From assembly GCA_016584305.1 (NCBI GenBank), contig JACEEZ010018909.1:7501-71500 (forward strand): a stretch of DNA of 64,000 nt. The letters run 5' to 3'. This stretch comes from Chionoecetes opilio. Taxonomy: Eukaryota > Arthropoda > Malacostraca > Decapoda > Majidae. Below are positions 24,851-36,200 of this stretch, in pieces. The notes beneath the pieces were generated by a model. The model searched no databases. It was not told where the DNA came from and saw nothing but the letters and a program-made list of their open reading frames with translations. Each line of letters opens with the position of its first letter. Within the stretch, counting starts at the first letter, position 1. The position numbers and the translations under genes were made by a program.

Positions 24851-25837
24851 AATATAAAATAGAGAATATAAAATCTCTCTCTCTCTCTCTCTGTTACTCA
24901 TTCCTCTTCCTACTCTTTCATCCTCTTCCTTCATCTTACTACTCTTCCTTTCACTTACAACTCTATCTTCCTCTTGCCACTCTTCCATTATCTTACTTTT
25001 CTGCCTCTTAACTACACTTTATTCCTCTTACTACCCTTATTTCTAGCTACTCTTTCCTCCACTTGCTACTCTTTCCTTCCCTTGCTACTCTTTCATCCAT
25101 CCTTCCCACTCCCTCTCCCGGTAGCCTCAGAAGGGGGAGAGGATGGGGGAAGGGTAGAAGGGGAGAGGGGGAGAGGAAGGGGGAGGGGAGGGAGGGTATT
25201 ACAGTTGCCTTGATGACGTCACGGCAGCCGTCAATGGGGACAGCCTGGCCTTGTCTACTTTCTTAATAGATTTGGTGTGTAAACAGAGAGAGAGAGAGAG
25301 AGATCGTTCAACCCAGACTTGACCGACTGACAGAAACAGAAAAGCACACAGACAGACAAGATAAAAAGATAAACTAACAGACAGAGTAATGGACATAAAA
25401 AACGAACAGACACACATAAAGAGACAGACAGACAGCAAGACAGCACAAACAGGAAAACATAAGAAAAAATTGATTATATGAATGAATGGAATAAATAAAC
25501 AAAGGAAACAATGAAACAAACAAACACACGACAATAGACAAAAATAACAACACACACACACACACACACACACACGTCAACAATAATGTTCTCCTTTCAT
25601 ATCCTCCTCCTTTTCACACTTTCCTCTTCATGGTATTCTTACTTATTCCTCTTTCATCTCCCTCGTTCTGTCTATGATTTCAGGTTAAAAAAATAAATAA
25701 TATAAGTATATACACCTTCAATTTACCTACCATTATTTCGACCATTTTTTACTTTAAATTCCTCTTCCTCCTCATCCTCATTCTTCCAATTTCTTCGTCA
25801 CTTACTCTTCATCCTCCTCCTCCTCCCTTCCCTTCCC

Positions 25838-25927
<90 letters not shown>

Positions 25928-26183
25928 AATCAATACCACCCTCAGTTCATAAAAAAGAAAAAAAAACGTAAGAACACGCCGATTTATCACCGAACAAAAA
26001 AAAAAAAAAAAAAAACTTTATGGCTAGACACGAGCAAAAAAACGAGAAATTCCGAGCAGATAAAAAACCAGCCGCTGCAGTAAGCTTTTCCTCCTATTCA
26101 TTTATGTATCTTATTTTCAGCTCTTCTTTCTACCAATGACTGTCCCTTTTCATCCCCTTTCTTCATCTTTTCCTCCATTTCTG

Positions 26184-26224
<41 letters not shown>

Positions 26225-26267
26225 CAATGAGTGTCCCTTTTCATCCCTTTTCTTTCCCTGCCTTCAT

Positions 26268-26360
<93 letters not shown>

Positions 26361-26950
26361 AAAATAATCAGTGGTGAAAAAAAGGAAAAGGATGCTAAAG
26401 TTGATCTAAAGTAATTCACCATTTCAAAAACAGACAAATATGAAGGAGAGGAAAAAAGGAAAGTCTGATATTAATTAACGATGATGACAGCAAAAAGAGA
26501 GCAGTTAAAGAGCAGAATAACAATGACAAGTAAATGGCGATGAAGACTTCGTAAACCAACAAGAAAAACAAAGACAAGGAAGAGTGGGAGAAGGAGGAAT
26601 AATACACACAATACGGCAATAATGCAATAATGAACAAACGGCAGCAGACTTTTTTGTATTTCTGTCCAAACGAGGATGTCTGCAGGGAGCTACCGTGAAC
26701 TACACTGAGCAATAAATACTAAGCTAGAAAAAGAAGGCAAAGTTATGTATTCCTTTGTATTCCTCCTCCTCCTCCTCCTGCTCCTCCTCCTCCTCCTCCT
26801 CATCATCATCATCCTCATGGCCGTCCCTACAGAGCCCTATGGATCGTCATGGAAATTCTGGTGGTAGAGTGGAATTACCATGACAACTTACACCTCTGCC
26901 CTCGCTTCCTTACTTGTAGAGGAGGAGGAAGTGGAGGAGGAGGAGGAGGA
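24851..26950. other. simple repeats and unique DNA, no gene seen
   Basis: CT tracts at 25840-25924, 26186-26222 and 26275-26357, an AC tract at 25551-25575, a CAGACAGA-rich patch at 25340-25440, and CCT repeats at 26762-26800. No gene recognised. Confidence 0.6.
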
Positions 26951-27195
26951 TTACATAGGATTACATAGGAGTAACAGACACCAGGAGACCTATTGGTCCA
27001 TAGCGAGGGTATCTGCTGAACTACATACTACTAACTATCAACTACTTGTAAGAAAACAGTTGGAAAAAGATACCATGTCCCTAAAGAGGATGGGAACATG
27101 GAAGTTCCATAGTGCAGAATGATAGGATATGAAAAATACTAACTACAACTACCACTACCACTACAACTAATCGATACGGGGGACTAGATACGAAT
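26951..27195 (-). mobile_element. CR1-like LINE 3' UTR fragment
   Basis: On the minus strand it ends TATGTAATCCTATGTAATCC followed by CCT repeats. The same sequence, in damaged form, lies downstream of the reverse transcriptase at 34640-34915. Words in common include GATTACATAGGATTACATAG, GATATGAAAAA and ATACGAATTCG. Confidence 0.75.
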
Positions 27196-27204
27196 TCGCA
27201 CTGA

Positions 27205-27356
27205 GGAGGAGGAGGAGGAGGAGGAGGAGGAGGAGGAGGAGGAGGAGGAGGAGGAGGAGGAGGAGGAGGAGGGGAGGAGGTGGTGATGGAGGAGGAGAAG
27301 GAGGAGGAGGAGGAGGAGGAGGAGGAGGAGGAGGAGGAGGAGGAGAGGAGGAGGAG
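27205..27356. repeat. (GAG)n arrays
   Basis: Two GAG arrays (27205-27271, 27290-27356), one on each side of a short GGTGGTGATGG interruption. Confidence 0.95.
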
Positions 27357-27425
27357 GATTACCTAAGAACATACACCAGGATACCCGTCAGTCTACAACG
27401 AGGGTATCTGCTGAGCTACGACTAC
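27357..27425 (-). mobile_element. second CR1-like LINE 3' tail
   Basis: Repeats the end of 26951-27195: GATTACCTAAGAACA, ACACCAGGATACC and GAGGGTATCTGCTGA. Severely truncated. Confidence 0.6.
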
Positions 27426-28009
27426 AAACAAATCCACATGGAAGAGAACAGGATAGCAAAGAATAAGGAGGAAGTGGGAGAAAAGAAGAAATCGAAAAAG
27501 AAGCATAAAAACAAGAATAGGAGGAAGAGGATGAAACTACGCAGAAAAATATAAAGGTGATGACAACCAAGACGGAATAAAAGATAACATGAGAAACAAA
27601 CAAACAAAACAAAGGAGGTCATCAGATGCAAAACTTATTCAAAACTCCAAGACACTTCCTTAACTTATCCTGACAGCCCCCTTCCCCCTCACCCCCTCAC
27701 CCCCCGCAGGCGTCCCGGGGGTTCAATTTGCACCTGACTCACCTGTCTCATTAGCACCTTTCCCTCATATCACCGGGGGGCAGGGAGGAAGGAGGAAGGA
27801 AAAAGGAAGGAGGGAGAAAGAGGAGTGAGAAAAGATTGAGTTTATGTAAGAATAGAATGGAGGAGGAGTTGAAAATGATGTCAGGTAAAAGGTAGAAAGG
27901 TTAAAAGGTGTCATTACGTAACGAAGAGGAGGGAATGAGGATGATGAAGAGGACTGAAAGGAGAAGTAGGAGTGATGTCTAGGCTTTCCCATAGTCTGTC
28001 TGGGGTGCA
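27426..28009. other. no gene seen
   Basis: Purine-rich unique sequence without recognised coding content. Confidence 0.6.
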
Positions 28010-28215
28010 GTCAGTTCGTACACAAGTTGTTTCGTACACCAGTAGATTCGTACACCAAAAAGTTGTTTCGTAGTCTATATGAAACCATAGTCGTTTCGTA
28101 CACTCAGCTTAGTTAAACTTGATTACTAGAGTTACGAAACGACATAAGGTATGTACGAAAAAACTCAAAATCAGTGTGCGAAACAACTAACAAAACCTGG
28201 GTACGAAACTCCCTG
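28010..28215. repeat. inverted array of TTTCGTACAC motifs
   Basis: Five TTCGTA(C/G)-type words lie in the left half (28015-28105) and four complementary GTACGAAAC- or GCGAAAC-type words in the right half (28130-28215). The two halves form a degenerate inverted repeat. Probably a decayed foldback or MITE. Confidence 0.55.
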
Positions 28216-28554
28216 TAACCGTCTGTCTGTACACGCTAGGGCAATAAGGCAGCTGGGTAGCCTATGCACACTGCCAAGCCTATACCGACCCTGCCCTTGA
28301 TATCTCCCTTGGCACCGCTATCCACCTCCTCCTCCTCCTCCTCCTCTTGCTTCCTCTTCCGTCCTTGATAGGCGGTGAATTTTAAGGAGGTTCACGTGAT
28401 GACAGGAAGGACAAACTGAAGAAGGGAGCAAATAGAGGAAGATAAGGAAGAGGAATAGCTAGAAATAACACATAAAAGGAAGATTTGTTAGTGTTTAACG
28501 AGGTTTTTTGCTGCACTAAATCCATTGGTAAACTAGGGGGGGGGGGGGGGGGGG

Positions 28555-28592
28555 GGGCACTCAGTAGAGCGCATACCTCCGCCCGAATATTT

Positions 28593-28635
<43 letters not shown>

Positions 28636-28885
28636 ATATGCACTCAGTATGAGCGCATACCTCCGACCGAATATGTCAGCAATTGGTTGCCATGGCAACA
28701 GTTGTCAATAGATTTCATCCAAAATTAAATCAGTCTTCCTTATACCAACAGACTTGGTATACCGAGTTTGGTCCAAATCTATGTGTAACTTTTCGGAAAT
28801 CCTGTACACAGCAACAGACAGACAGACAGACAGACAGACAGACGGGGGAAAAAATAACCCTCCAACTTCGTTGGCGGAGGTAACT
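28555..28885. mobile_element. dispersed element with ACCTCCGCC inverted ends
   Basis: Begins near CATACCTCCGCCCGAAT and ends GTTGGCGGAGGTAAC, so ACCTCCGCC appears inverted at the two ends. The head is present twice, around an (AT)n tract (28591-28638). The interior has a perfect 14-bp palindrome GTTGCCATGGCAAC at 28686-28699 and an (ACAG)n run near 28810-28842. Sequences of this kind are familiar to me from marine invertebrates, but I cannot name the family. Confidence 0.6.
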
Positions 28886-28967
28886 AAGATTGGTATTCTA
28901 TGTGGCATAAAGCTTGGTGGAGGAGGAAAAGATGAGGGAAAAATGTAAGGTAGGACGTATATGTATA

Positions 28968-29069
<102 letters not shown>

Positions 29070-29215
29070 CGACAAACTTCATATCCTAAGTTGTTTTTTT
29101 CACTCTCTCATGACATTAAATATTGTCCTGCTTTCTTTGTTTGTTTTATTTTATTGTTCATCCTCTCTCACGTGGCTCACTTGACATTCGCCTCGTATCA
29201 ACCTATCAATTAATC

Positions 29216-29218
<3 letters not shown>

Positions 29219-29292
<74 letters not shown>

Positions 29293-29332
29293 CTCTTTAA
29301 ATGAATGGAAGACAGGAATAACCAACACCATA

Positions 29333-29397
<65 letters not shown>
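29219..29397. repeat. (CT)n then (AC)n
   Basis: CT with two TTCTC slips at 29219-29297, then AC at 29334-29396. Confidence 0.96.
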
Positions 29398-29398
<1 letters not shown>

Positions 29399-29589
29399 CA
29401 CCCCCACCACGCCCACAGCCTCGCGTCCAGCTGGGTGTGGAAACTAAAGCTGCCGGGTCGCAAGGCAGGCTCTGAGGGCGGGAGTGCGGGGAGCGGCGGG
29501 TGGACAAGGCAGGAGGTGGTGCATGAGTCAGGCAAGCAGAGGCACCCGAGGAGACCAGGGAGTGAGAGTTGTGTGTGACGGACCTTAAT

Positions 29590-29840
29590 GCCACAGAAGG
29601 GGGGTTGGAAGAAGGGAGGGGGGGAGGGGGGAGTGTATGAGGGGATGGATGGGGGGATGAAAGGGGGAGGGGGATATTGAAGAGGAGGGGATAAAAGCGG
29701 GAGGGGGGATATTGAAGGGGGGCATATGGAAGGGGGAGGGGATAAAATGGGGAGGGGGATATGGAAGGAGGAGGGGGGGTATGGAAGGAGGAGAGGGGAT
29801 GGAAGGAGAAGGGATGGAAGGGGGAGGGGGAAGTGTATGA
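29590..29840. repeat. G-rich minisatellite GGGGGATATGGAAG
   Basis: Roughly a dozen imperfect units of 12-20 bp rich in G runs of three to eight. G-quadruplex formation is possible. Confidence 0.75.
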
Positions 29841-29869
29841 GGAGATCAGTTGTCGTTATTCAGTTAATC

Positions 29870-30290
29870 AAGTCAGGTATTATTTAGTAAGTCAGTCAGT
29901 CAGCTAAGTCATTCAATAAGCTATTCAGTCAGTAAGTCAGTCAGTCTCAGCTAAGTCATTCTATAAGCTATTCAGTCAGTAAGTCAGTCAGTCAGCTAAG
30001 TCATTCAATAAGCTATTCAGTCAGTAAGTCAGTCAGTCTCAGCTAAGTCATTCTATAAGCTATTCAGTCAGTAAGTCAGTCAGTCAGCTAAGTCATTCAA
30101 TAAGCTATTCAGTCAGTACGTCAGTCAGTCTCAGCTAAGTCATTCTATAAGCTATTCAGTCAGTAAGTCAGTCAGTCAGCTAAGTCATTCAATAAACTAT
30201 TCAGTCAGTAAGTCAGTCAGTCTCAGCTAAGTCATCCTATAAGCTATTTATTCAGTAAGTCAGTATGTCAATCAGTAAAAGTCATTCATT
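29870..30290. repeat. 92-bp higher-order repeat of 47- and 45-bp units
   Basis: The word CAGCTAAG starts at 29901, 29948, 29993, 30040, 30085, 30132, 30177 and 30224, so spacings alternate 47, 45, 47, 45, 47, 45, 47. Units alternate between CATTCAATAAGC and CATTCTATAAGC forms. GTCA-rich decay continues to about 30420. Confidence 0.95.
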
Positions 30291-30615
30291 CATTCATTTA
30301 TTCAGTTAGTCAGTAGTATAACTAACAAACTATACATTCAGTCAATAACATCTGGAGCATTCAATTACCTTACTATCTATTCATTCATTCAGTCAGTCAG
30401 TCAAAACATCATAATCACACCCACCCCACAATAATAAGAGGCAGGTGGAGGTGTCAGCAAGTCAGCAGGCGGCCAGGTGAGTCAGCAGAGGCCACTCAGA
30501 GTCAGCAGGTAAGACAGACAGGTAGACAAGGGGGGAAGGAAGGTCATTGACTCACGAATACTGAGTCAGTCGGCGGGGCATTCAGTCAGTCAAGAGGCCA
30601 CCCAGTCAAGCAGAG
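30291..30615. other. GTCAGT-rich decay, no gene seen
   Basis: Degenerate CAGTCAGT words and unique sequence. Confidence 0.6.
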
Positions 30616-30650
30616 TGTGTGTGTGTGTGTATGTGTGTGTGTGTGTGTAT

Positions 30651-30706
<56 letters not shown>

Positions 30707-30812
30707 GCACTGGTAAACAATTGACGTCACATCTCTCCCTCCGTTTCCCCCCCTCTCTTCCCCTCCCTTACTACGAACGTTGCTCCAAAAATACTGAGAC
30801 AAAAGATCATTG

Positions 30813-30897
<85 letters not shown>
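30616..30897. repeat. (GT)n and (CT)n tracts
   Basis: GT with ATGT interruptions at 30616-30700 and CT at 30816-30897. Confidence 0.95.
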
Positions 30898-30902
<5 letters not shown>

Positions 30903-30999
30903 ATATCCCACACGCCATTAATCGCATAGAAGACAAAGAGCTAAACAACACAAACCAATTAATTAACTTTTCAACGATTTACAATAGGAAAGTGAGAGG

Positions 31000-31241
31000 A
31001 AGGGAGAGAGGGAGGGAGGAGGGAGGGAGGGAGGGAGGGAGGGAGGAGGGAGGGAGGGAGGAAGGAAGGGAAGGAGAGAAGGGAAGGAAGTATGTGGGGG
31101 GGGAGGCAGAGAATGAGACCGAAATGATGGCAAAAGCAAAGAAGGGAAAGAGGTTAAAGAGAGAGAAAGAGATAGAGATATATGAGAAACGGTCAGTAAT
31201 GCATTGCAAACGGAGAAAACTCGGGAAAATGAGAGCGAGAG

Positions 31242-31283
<42 letters not shown>

Positions 31284-31338
31284 GAGAGAGAGGGGAGAGA
31301 GGAGAGCATAAGATGCAAGGAGAAGGAAAAGAGAGAGC

Positions 31339-31370
<32 letters not shown>

Positions 31371-31435
31371 GTCAGTATGCATGGAAACGAGAGAAAACTG
31401 GGGAAAATGAGAGAGAGAAGAAGAAAGAGAAGAGA

Positions 31436-31518
<83 letters not shown>

Positions 31519-31571
31519 CGTCAGTTAATGCATTGCAAAACGCAGAAAACTCGGGAAAAAGAGAGAGAGAG

Positions 31572-31603
<32 letters not shown>

Positions 31604-31680
31604 AGAGAGAGAGGGAGAGAGAGGAGATGAGGAGAGAGGAGAGGAGAGAAGAGGAGAGGAGAGAGAGAGAGAGAGACCGG
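31000..31680. repeat. purine repeats with a 50-bp core recurring three times
   Basis: GGGAGGGA repeats at 31000-31075. A core reading GTCAGTAATGCATTGCAAA then GGAGAAAACTCGGGAAAAT starts at about 31192, 31371 and 31520, each followed by a long AG tract. The first and third are closest; the second is damaged. Confidence 0.85.
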
Positions 31681-31739
31681 GGTCATGGAGGTGAAGAGGT
31701 AAGAATGTGGGAATGGAAAGATGGTGAAGGAGTGTTGAA

Positions 31740-33202
31740 GGAAAAAAGAGGGGGCGGGAAGGAAAGGGGGGGAAAACGGGGAAGCGGCGAAGTTGGGGGG
31801 AAGGGTTTGGGGGAAAAGGGGGAAGAGCTGGAAAACAACCCAAATCCCTTCCCCTCCACCTCCTCCTCCGACTTCTTAATCGTTTTTTGCTCACTTTTTG
31901 GCAGGGGAGGATAAAAAAAGGAGGGTGGAGGAAAAAAACTAAAATACCAATGATATTTTTTCTCTGCCTGAAGTTTTGGGTTGTTTTTATTTCAAGGTCA
32001 GGGAAAATTGGTGGGAAAATAATCAAATATTATTTTTATCAAATCTATTTTTATCTACTATCTATCTATTTTATTTTTTCCCCCATCGTCTCTTTCTCCC
32101 CCTCTCGCCCTCTCCCCTCTTCCCCCCTCCCTCTTTTCTTACCCCCTCTTCGGCTGGGCCCCTTTCTCTTCCCCCTCCCCTCTCCGTTTTTCCCCTTCCC
32201 CCTCTCTCTTTTTTAGTAAAAAACATAGAAAAATTTTAAGACGAAAATACTTTTTTGTAGAAAAAAATAAACTGCATTTGCAAAAAAAGAGGCGAGGGGT
32301 TGGGGCCTAAAATAGGAAGGAGAAGAGAGAGTAGACGAAAAAAATTTTTTTTAAATGGGTTTTTTTTTTGTTTTTACGGTTTGGGGGGAAAGGGAAAATT
32401 TCGAGAAAAAACCCAATTTTCCCCCCTACAAATTCTCCCCTCTCTCCTCCCTCTCTCTCCCCCTTCTCTCTCCCCTCTCCCCCAAATTTTGGCCCAATAT
32501 GCACAATTTATCCTTCAAAACCAAACCTCTTCTTCTGATCGCCCCCCGTAACCCCCCAAACCCCACCCACTCCTTTGCCCCCCCTTCCTTTTTCCCCTTT
32601 TCTTCCCCCCCTACCTCGCCTTTTTTCCCTTTTCAAAACCCTTCCCTTACCCCCTTTTAAAATTGTTCCTCCCCCTCCCCCACCCTCATTTCCCTTCCTC
32701 GTCCTTTTTCCTATACCTCCCCTTCAATTTCCCCTCCCTCCCTCTTTTTTCCCTTTTCACCCTTCCTCTTTTTAAATCCTTTTTTCCTCCTTTCCCTTTT
32801 TCCCCGAAACTCCTATCCTATTCTCTTTTCCCCCTCTCCTCCTTCTTTTTTCCCCTTTTCTCAAACTCCCCCCTCCATTTTTCCCCTTGTTCACCCCCCA
32901 AAATTTTTTTCCACGGGAAAAAGATTATGAGGTGTTTAATCCTCCCCCTTTTTTACTTTTCCTCCCCCCTTCCTGCGTTTTCCCCCTCTTCTCCCTCTTT
33001 CCTTCCCCCCCTTTTTCCTTCCTTTTTTCCGTCTTTTCCCTCTTTTCCCTCATCCTATTTTCCTTTGGGCCTGTAAAAGTGGTGTTTTGGTGTGTGTGTT
33101 TTGTGGGGTTTTTGTGGTGTGTGTGTGTTGTGTGTTTGTGTTGTGTGTGTGTTTTGTGTTTTGGTTTTTGTGTGGGGTGGGGTGTTTTTTGTGTGGGGTG
33201 TG

Positions 33203-33245
<43 letters not shown>

Positions 33246-36200
33246 GTGTGTTTTGTTTGGGGTGTTTTGGGTGTGTGTTTGTGTGTGTGTGTGTGTGTGG
33301 TGTTGTGGTGTTTGTGTGTGTTTTGTGTGTGTGTTTTGGTGTGGGGTTGTGTGTGTTTGGGGTTGGTATGTTTTGTGTGGTGTGTGTGTTTTTGTGTTGT
33401 GTGGTGTGGGGGTTTTGTGTTTGGGGTTTGTGTGGTTGTGGTTTTTGGGGTGTGTTGTTTTTGTGTTTGTGTGTGTGTGTGTGGTGTGGGGTGTGGGTGG
33501 GTGTGTGGTTGTGTGGTTGTGTGTGTTTTGTGTTTTGTGTGTGTGTGTGTGTGTGTGGTGTGTGTGTTTGTGTGGGGTTGGTGGGGTGTGGGGGTGTGGG
33601 GTTGTGCGTGCGTGCGCGCGTGTTTTTTGTGTGTGTGTGTGTGTTTTGTGTGTTTTTAGAAATTTCCAATTACTAAAACCTTTTGGGAACTGCCTCACCA
33701 ACTAAGAAATTTCCTGTTTCCCAAACATTCTCTCTCTCTCTTCTCTTCTTCCCCCTTCTCTTTTCCTCTCTCTCTCTCCCCTCTCTTCTCTCCCTCCTCT
33801 CCTTTCCCCTCTCGCTCTCAACGTTTTTGGAGGGAAAACCCCGCAGGGTGGGGAAAAAGGGCAATAAAAAGTAAAAGGTGAATCAAGAGGGGAAGGGAAA
33901 GGGGAAGGGAAAAGAATTTCGTTAAAAACAAAGTGAAATGAAACCCAAATCAATAAAACCTCCCTTAAATTTAAATTACACATCCTCATCCTTCTCCTCC
34001 TCCTCCGTGCCCCTCCAAAAGCATCCTAAAACTGTTTTTAAGAATAAAGAGTGGGAAGGGGGGAGGGGCCGGGGAAAAAGGGGGAAAAGGGAAAAGGGAA
34101 TTACTGCAAAGGGAGTTTACTGCTAAAAGGTTTTTTTTTAAATCGTTGCGTTACAAGGGCCAGGTCCCCTTTCTCTCTCTCTTTTCCTCTTTTCCCCGCT
34201 CCCCCCTCTCTCTCTCTCTCCGCCTCATAAATGCACACACAGACACACACGCACATCTACTTGGAAAATTCAAAAATTTTAATTATTGTAAAACCCCGGA
34301 AAGCACACACACAGTCACACACACACACACACACACCCCTGCCCGTTTAGAAAAACCGTTAAAAAAGGGAAAGGAAATATTTTTGAAAAGGGACGGGGGT
34401 TTAGTATATAAAAGGAGGAGGAATAGGGGGGAGGGGGGGAGGAGGAAGGAGGGGGAGGAGGGGGGAAGGGGGAGGAGGAGGACAAGAGGAGGAGGAGGAG
34501 GTGGAGGAGTTAAAATTAAAAGAAGAAGAAGAGGAGGAGGTATAAATAACATATGAAGATAAGAAAGAGGAAAACTTGGGAGGCGAAGAAGGAAGAAGGG
34601 ATAAACTAAGAAGAAGAAGAGGAAGAGGAGAAGAAGGAGGTCCCAGGATTACATAGGATTACATAGGAATAACAGACCCCAAAAGAGACCTTTTGGGTTT
34701 TCCATAGCGGAGGGAAATCGGGCTGAATTTCTTTACTACAAAACTTCAACTAATTGTAAAAAAAACATTTGGAAAATGTAACCAATTGCCCCCTAAAAAA
34801 AATAGGAACTGGAAGTTTCATAGGGGCCAAATGATGGGATATGAAAAAAAACAAATTACAACAAACCCACCCACTCCCACTAATGGGATAGGGGGGCCCC
34901 TAAAATACGAATTCGGCCCCTTTTAAAATACCCCTTTTTTACTTTCAGTGGGGGCGTCAAAGCCCTGTTTTTGGATGTTTTATTTTTCTGGCTCCAAACA
35001 ACTTTTTCGGGTAATTTGTTCCATCGTTAAAACCCTCTAACATTGAAATAATTTTTACGGAGACGGTGATGCAACTTTTAAACCGTTTATTTTTAAAACC
35101 ATTTTTTCTTGTTTACTTGAGTTTAAAGTTTCGAATGGGTTTTCTCTTGATTAGTGACCCCAAACCCTTTTTAGGAATTTTAAAAGGGTTTTCTACCCAA
35201 GTCCCCACGGATTCTACGTTTCCTTTTAAGGGAAAACATTTAATTTTTCCGCAGTCTCTCTTCAAAAGATAAATTTCGCAGGGGAAGGGAAATTTGTTTG
35301 GGGTTTTGCTCTTTTTTGCACTGATTCCAATTTTGGCTTGATCTTTTACGAAAAAGGGCGCCCAGAATTAAAACGGCATTTTCCCAAATTTTGGGGCCAA
35401 CCCAAGGACGTTTTAAAATTTTTGTCAAAAATTTTCGGATTTTTATTTTAAAAAATTATACTTAATTAAACCCAACATCATATTTGCCTTTTTATTTGGC
35501 AGCTAAGGCATGGGGACTGGTTTTCAGATCATTACGGGGTTTGGTCACCCAAATCTTTTTTCCCCCTTTTTTGCTGAAAACCTTCATTTAAAACGTTTTT
35601 ATTTTGCTTTGTAGTTTATTTGGGGTTTTATCTTTTGCCTATATCATTATTTTTACTTTTTCCGGAATTGTTTTAAAATACCCAAATTTATCACCCCAAA
35701 TCTGTATTTTTTTCCGAGATCACTTTTTTGATTTTCGCAGTTTTCTCTATTTAAAATGCAAAAAACCCGCCTAATTTGGGGGTCTTTCTGCAAATTTCGA
35801 TTTTTTAGATAAAAGTCCGCAGGCCAACCCTTTTGATATATATCAGAAAAGAAAAAAAACCCAAAGACCAGCCCTGAGGCCCCCCCACTATTAAAAAATC
35901 AAACCCAATCAGATGCCTCCCCAATTTATTACTACCCGTTTTTTTACGTTTTTAAACCAATCGCCAATCCTGAACATAATTGCTCTCCTAACCCCATGTG
36001 CCCTTATTTTTTTGGTCAAAAGTCCCCTTGGGGAACTTTTATCGAAGGTTTTCCCTGAAAAACCCAAGGTAAAATTAAACTTTCCGAGGGAATTTTTGCG
36101 TCCCTTTTTTGGAATAAATGCTTTAAAAAAAATCCAGTAGGTTTTTTTTAAGCGGGATCCTTATTTGAAACCATGCGGGGTTGTTTAGTATTGGTTTTTT

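Noticed and set aside
29420..29578. Possible 3' terminal exon after a CCCACAG acceptor
   Set aside because: About 52 codons (W-V-W-K-L-K-L-P-G-R-K at the start) end in a stop, but there is no recognisable domain, no second exon and no polyadenylation signal close by.
29870..30290. CRISPR-like regularly spaced repeat
   Set aside because: The 45-47 bp units are contiguous, with no unique spacers. It is a minisatellite in a eukaryotic genome.
33055..33705. Long overlapping frames on both strands in the GT-rich block
   Set aside because: Low-complexity GT DNA with run errors stays open in several frames at once. That is a composition effect.
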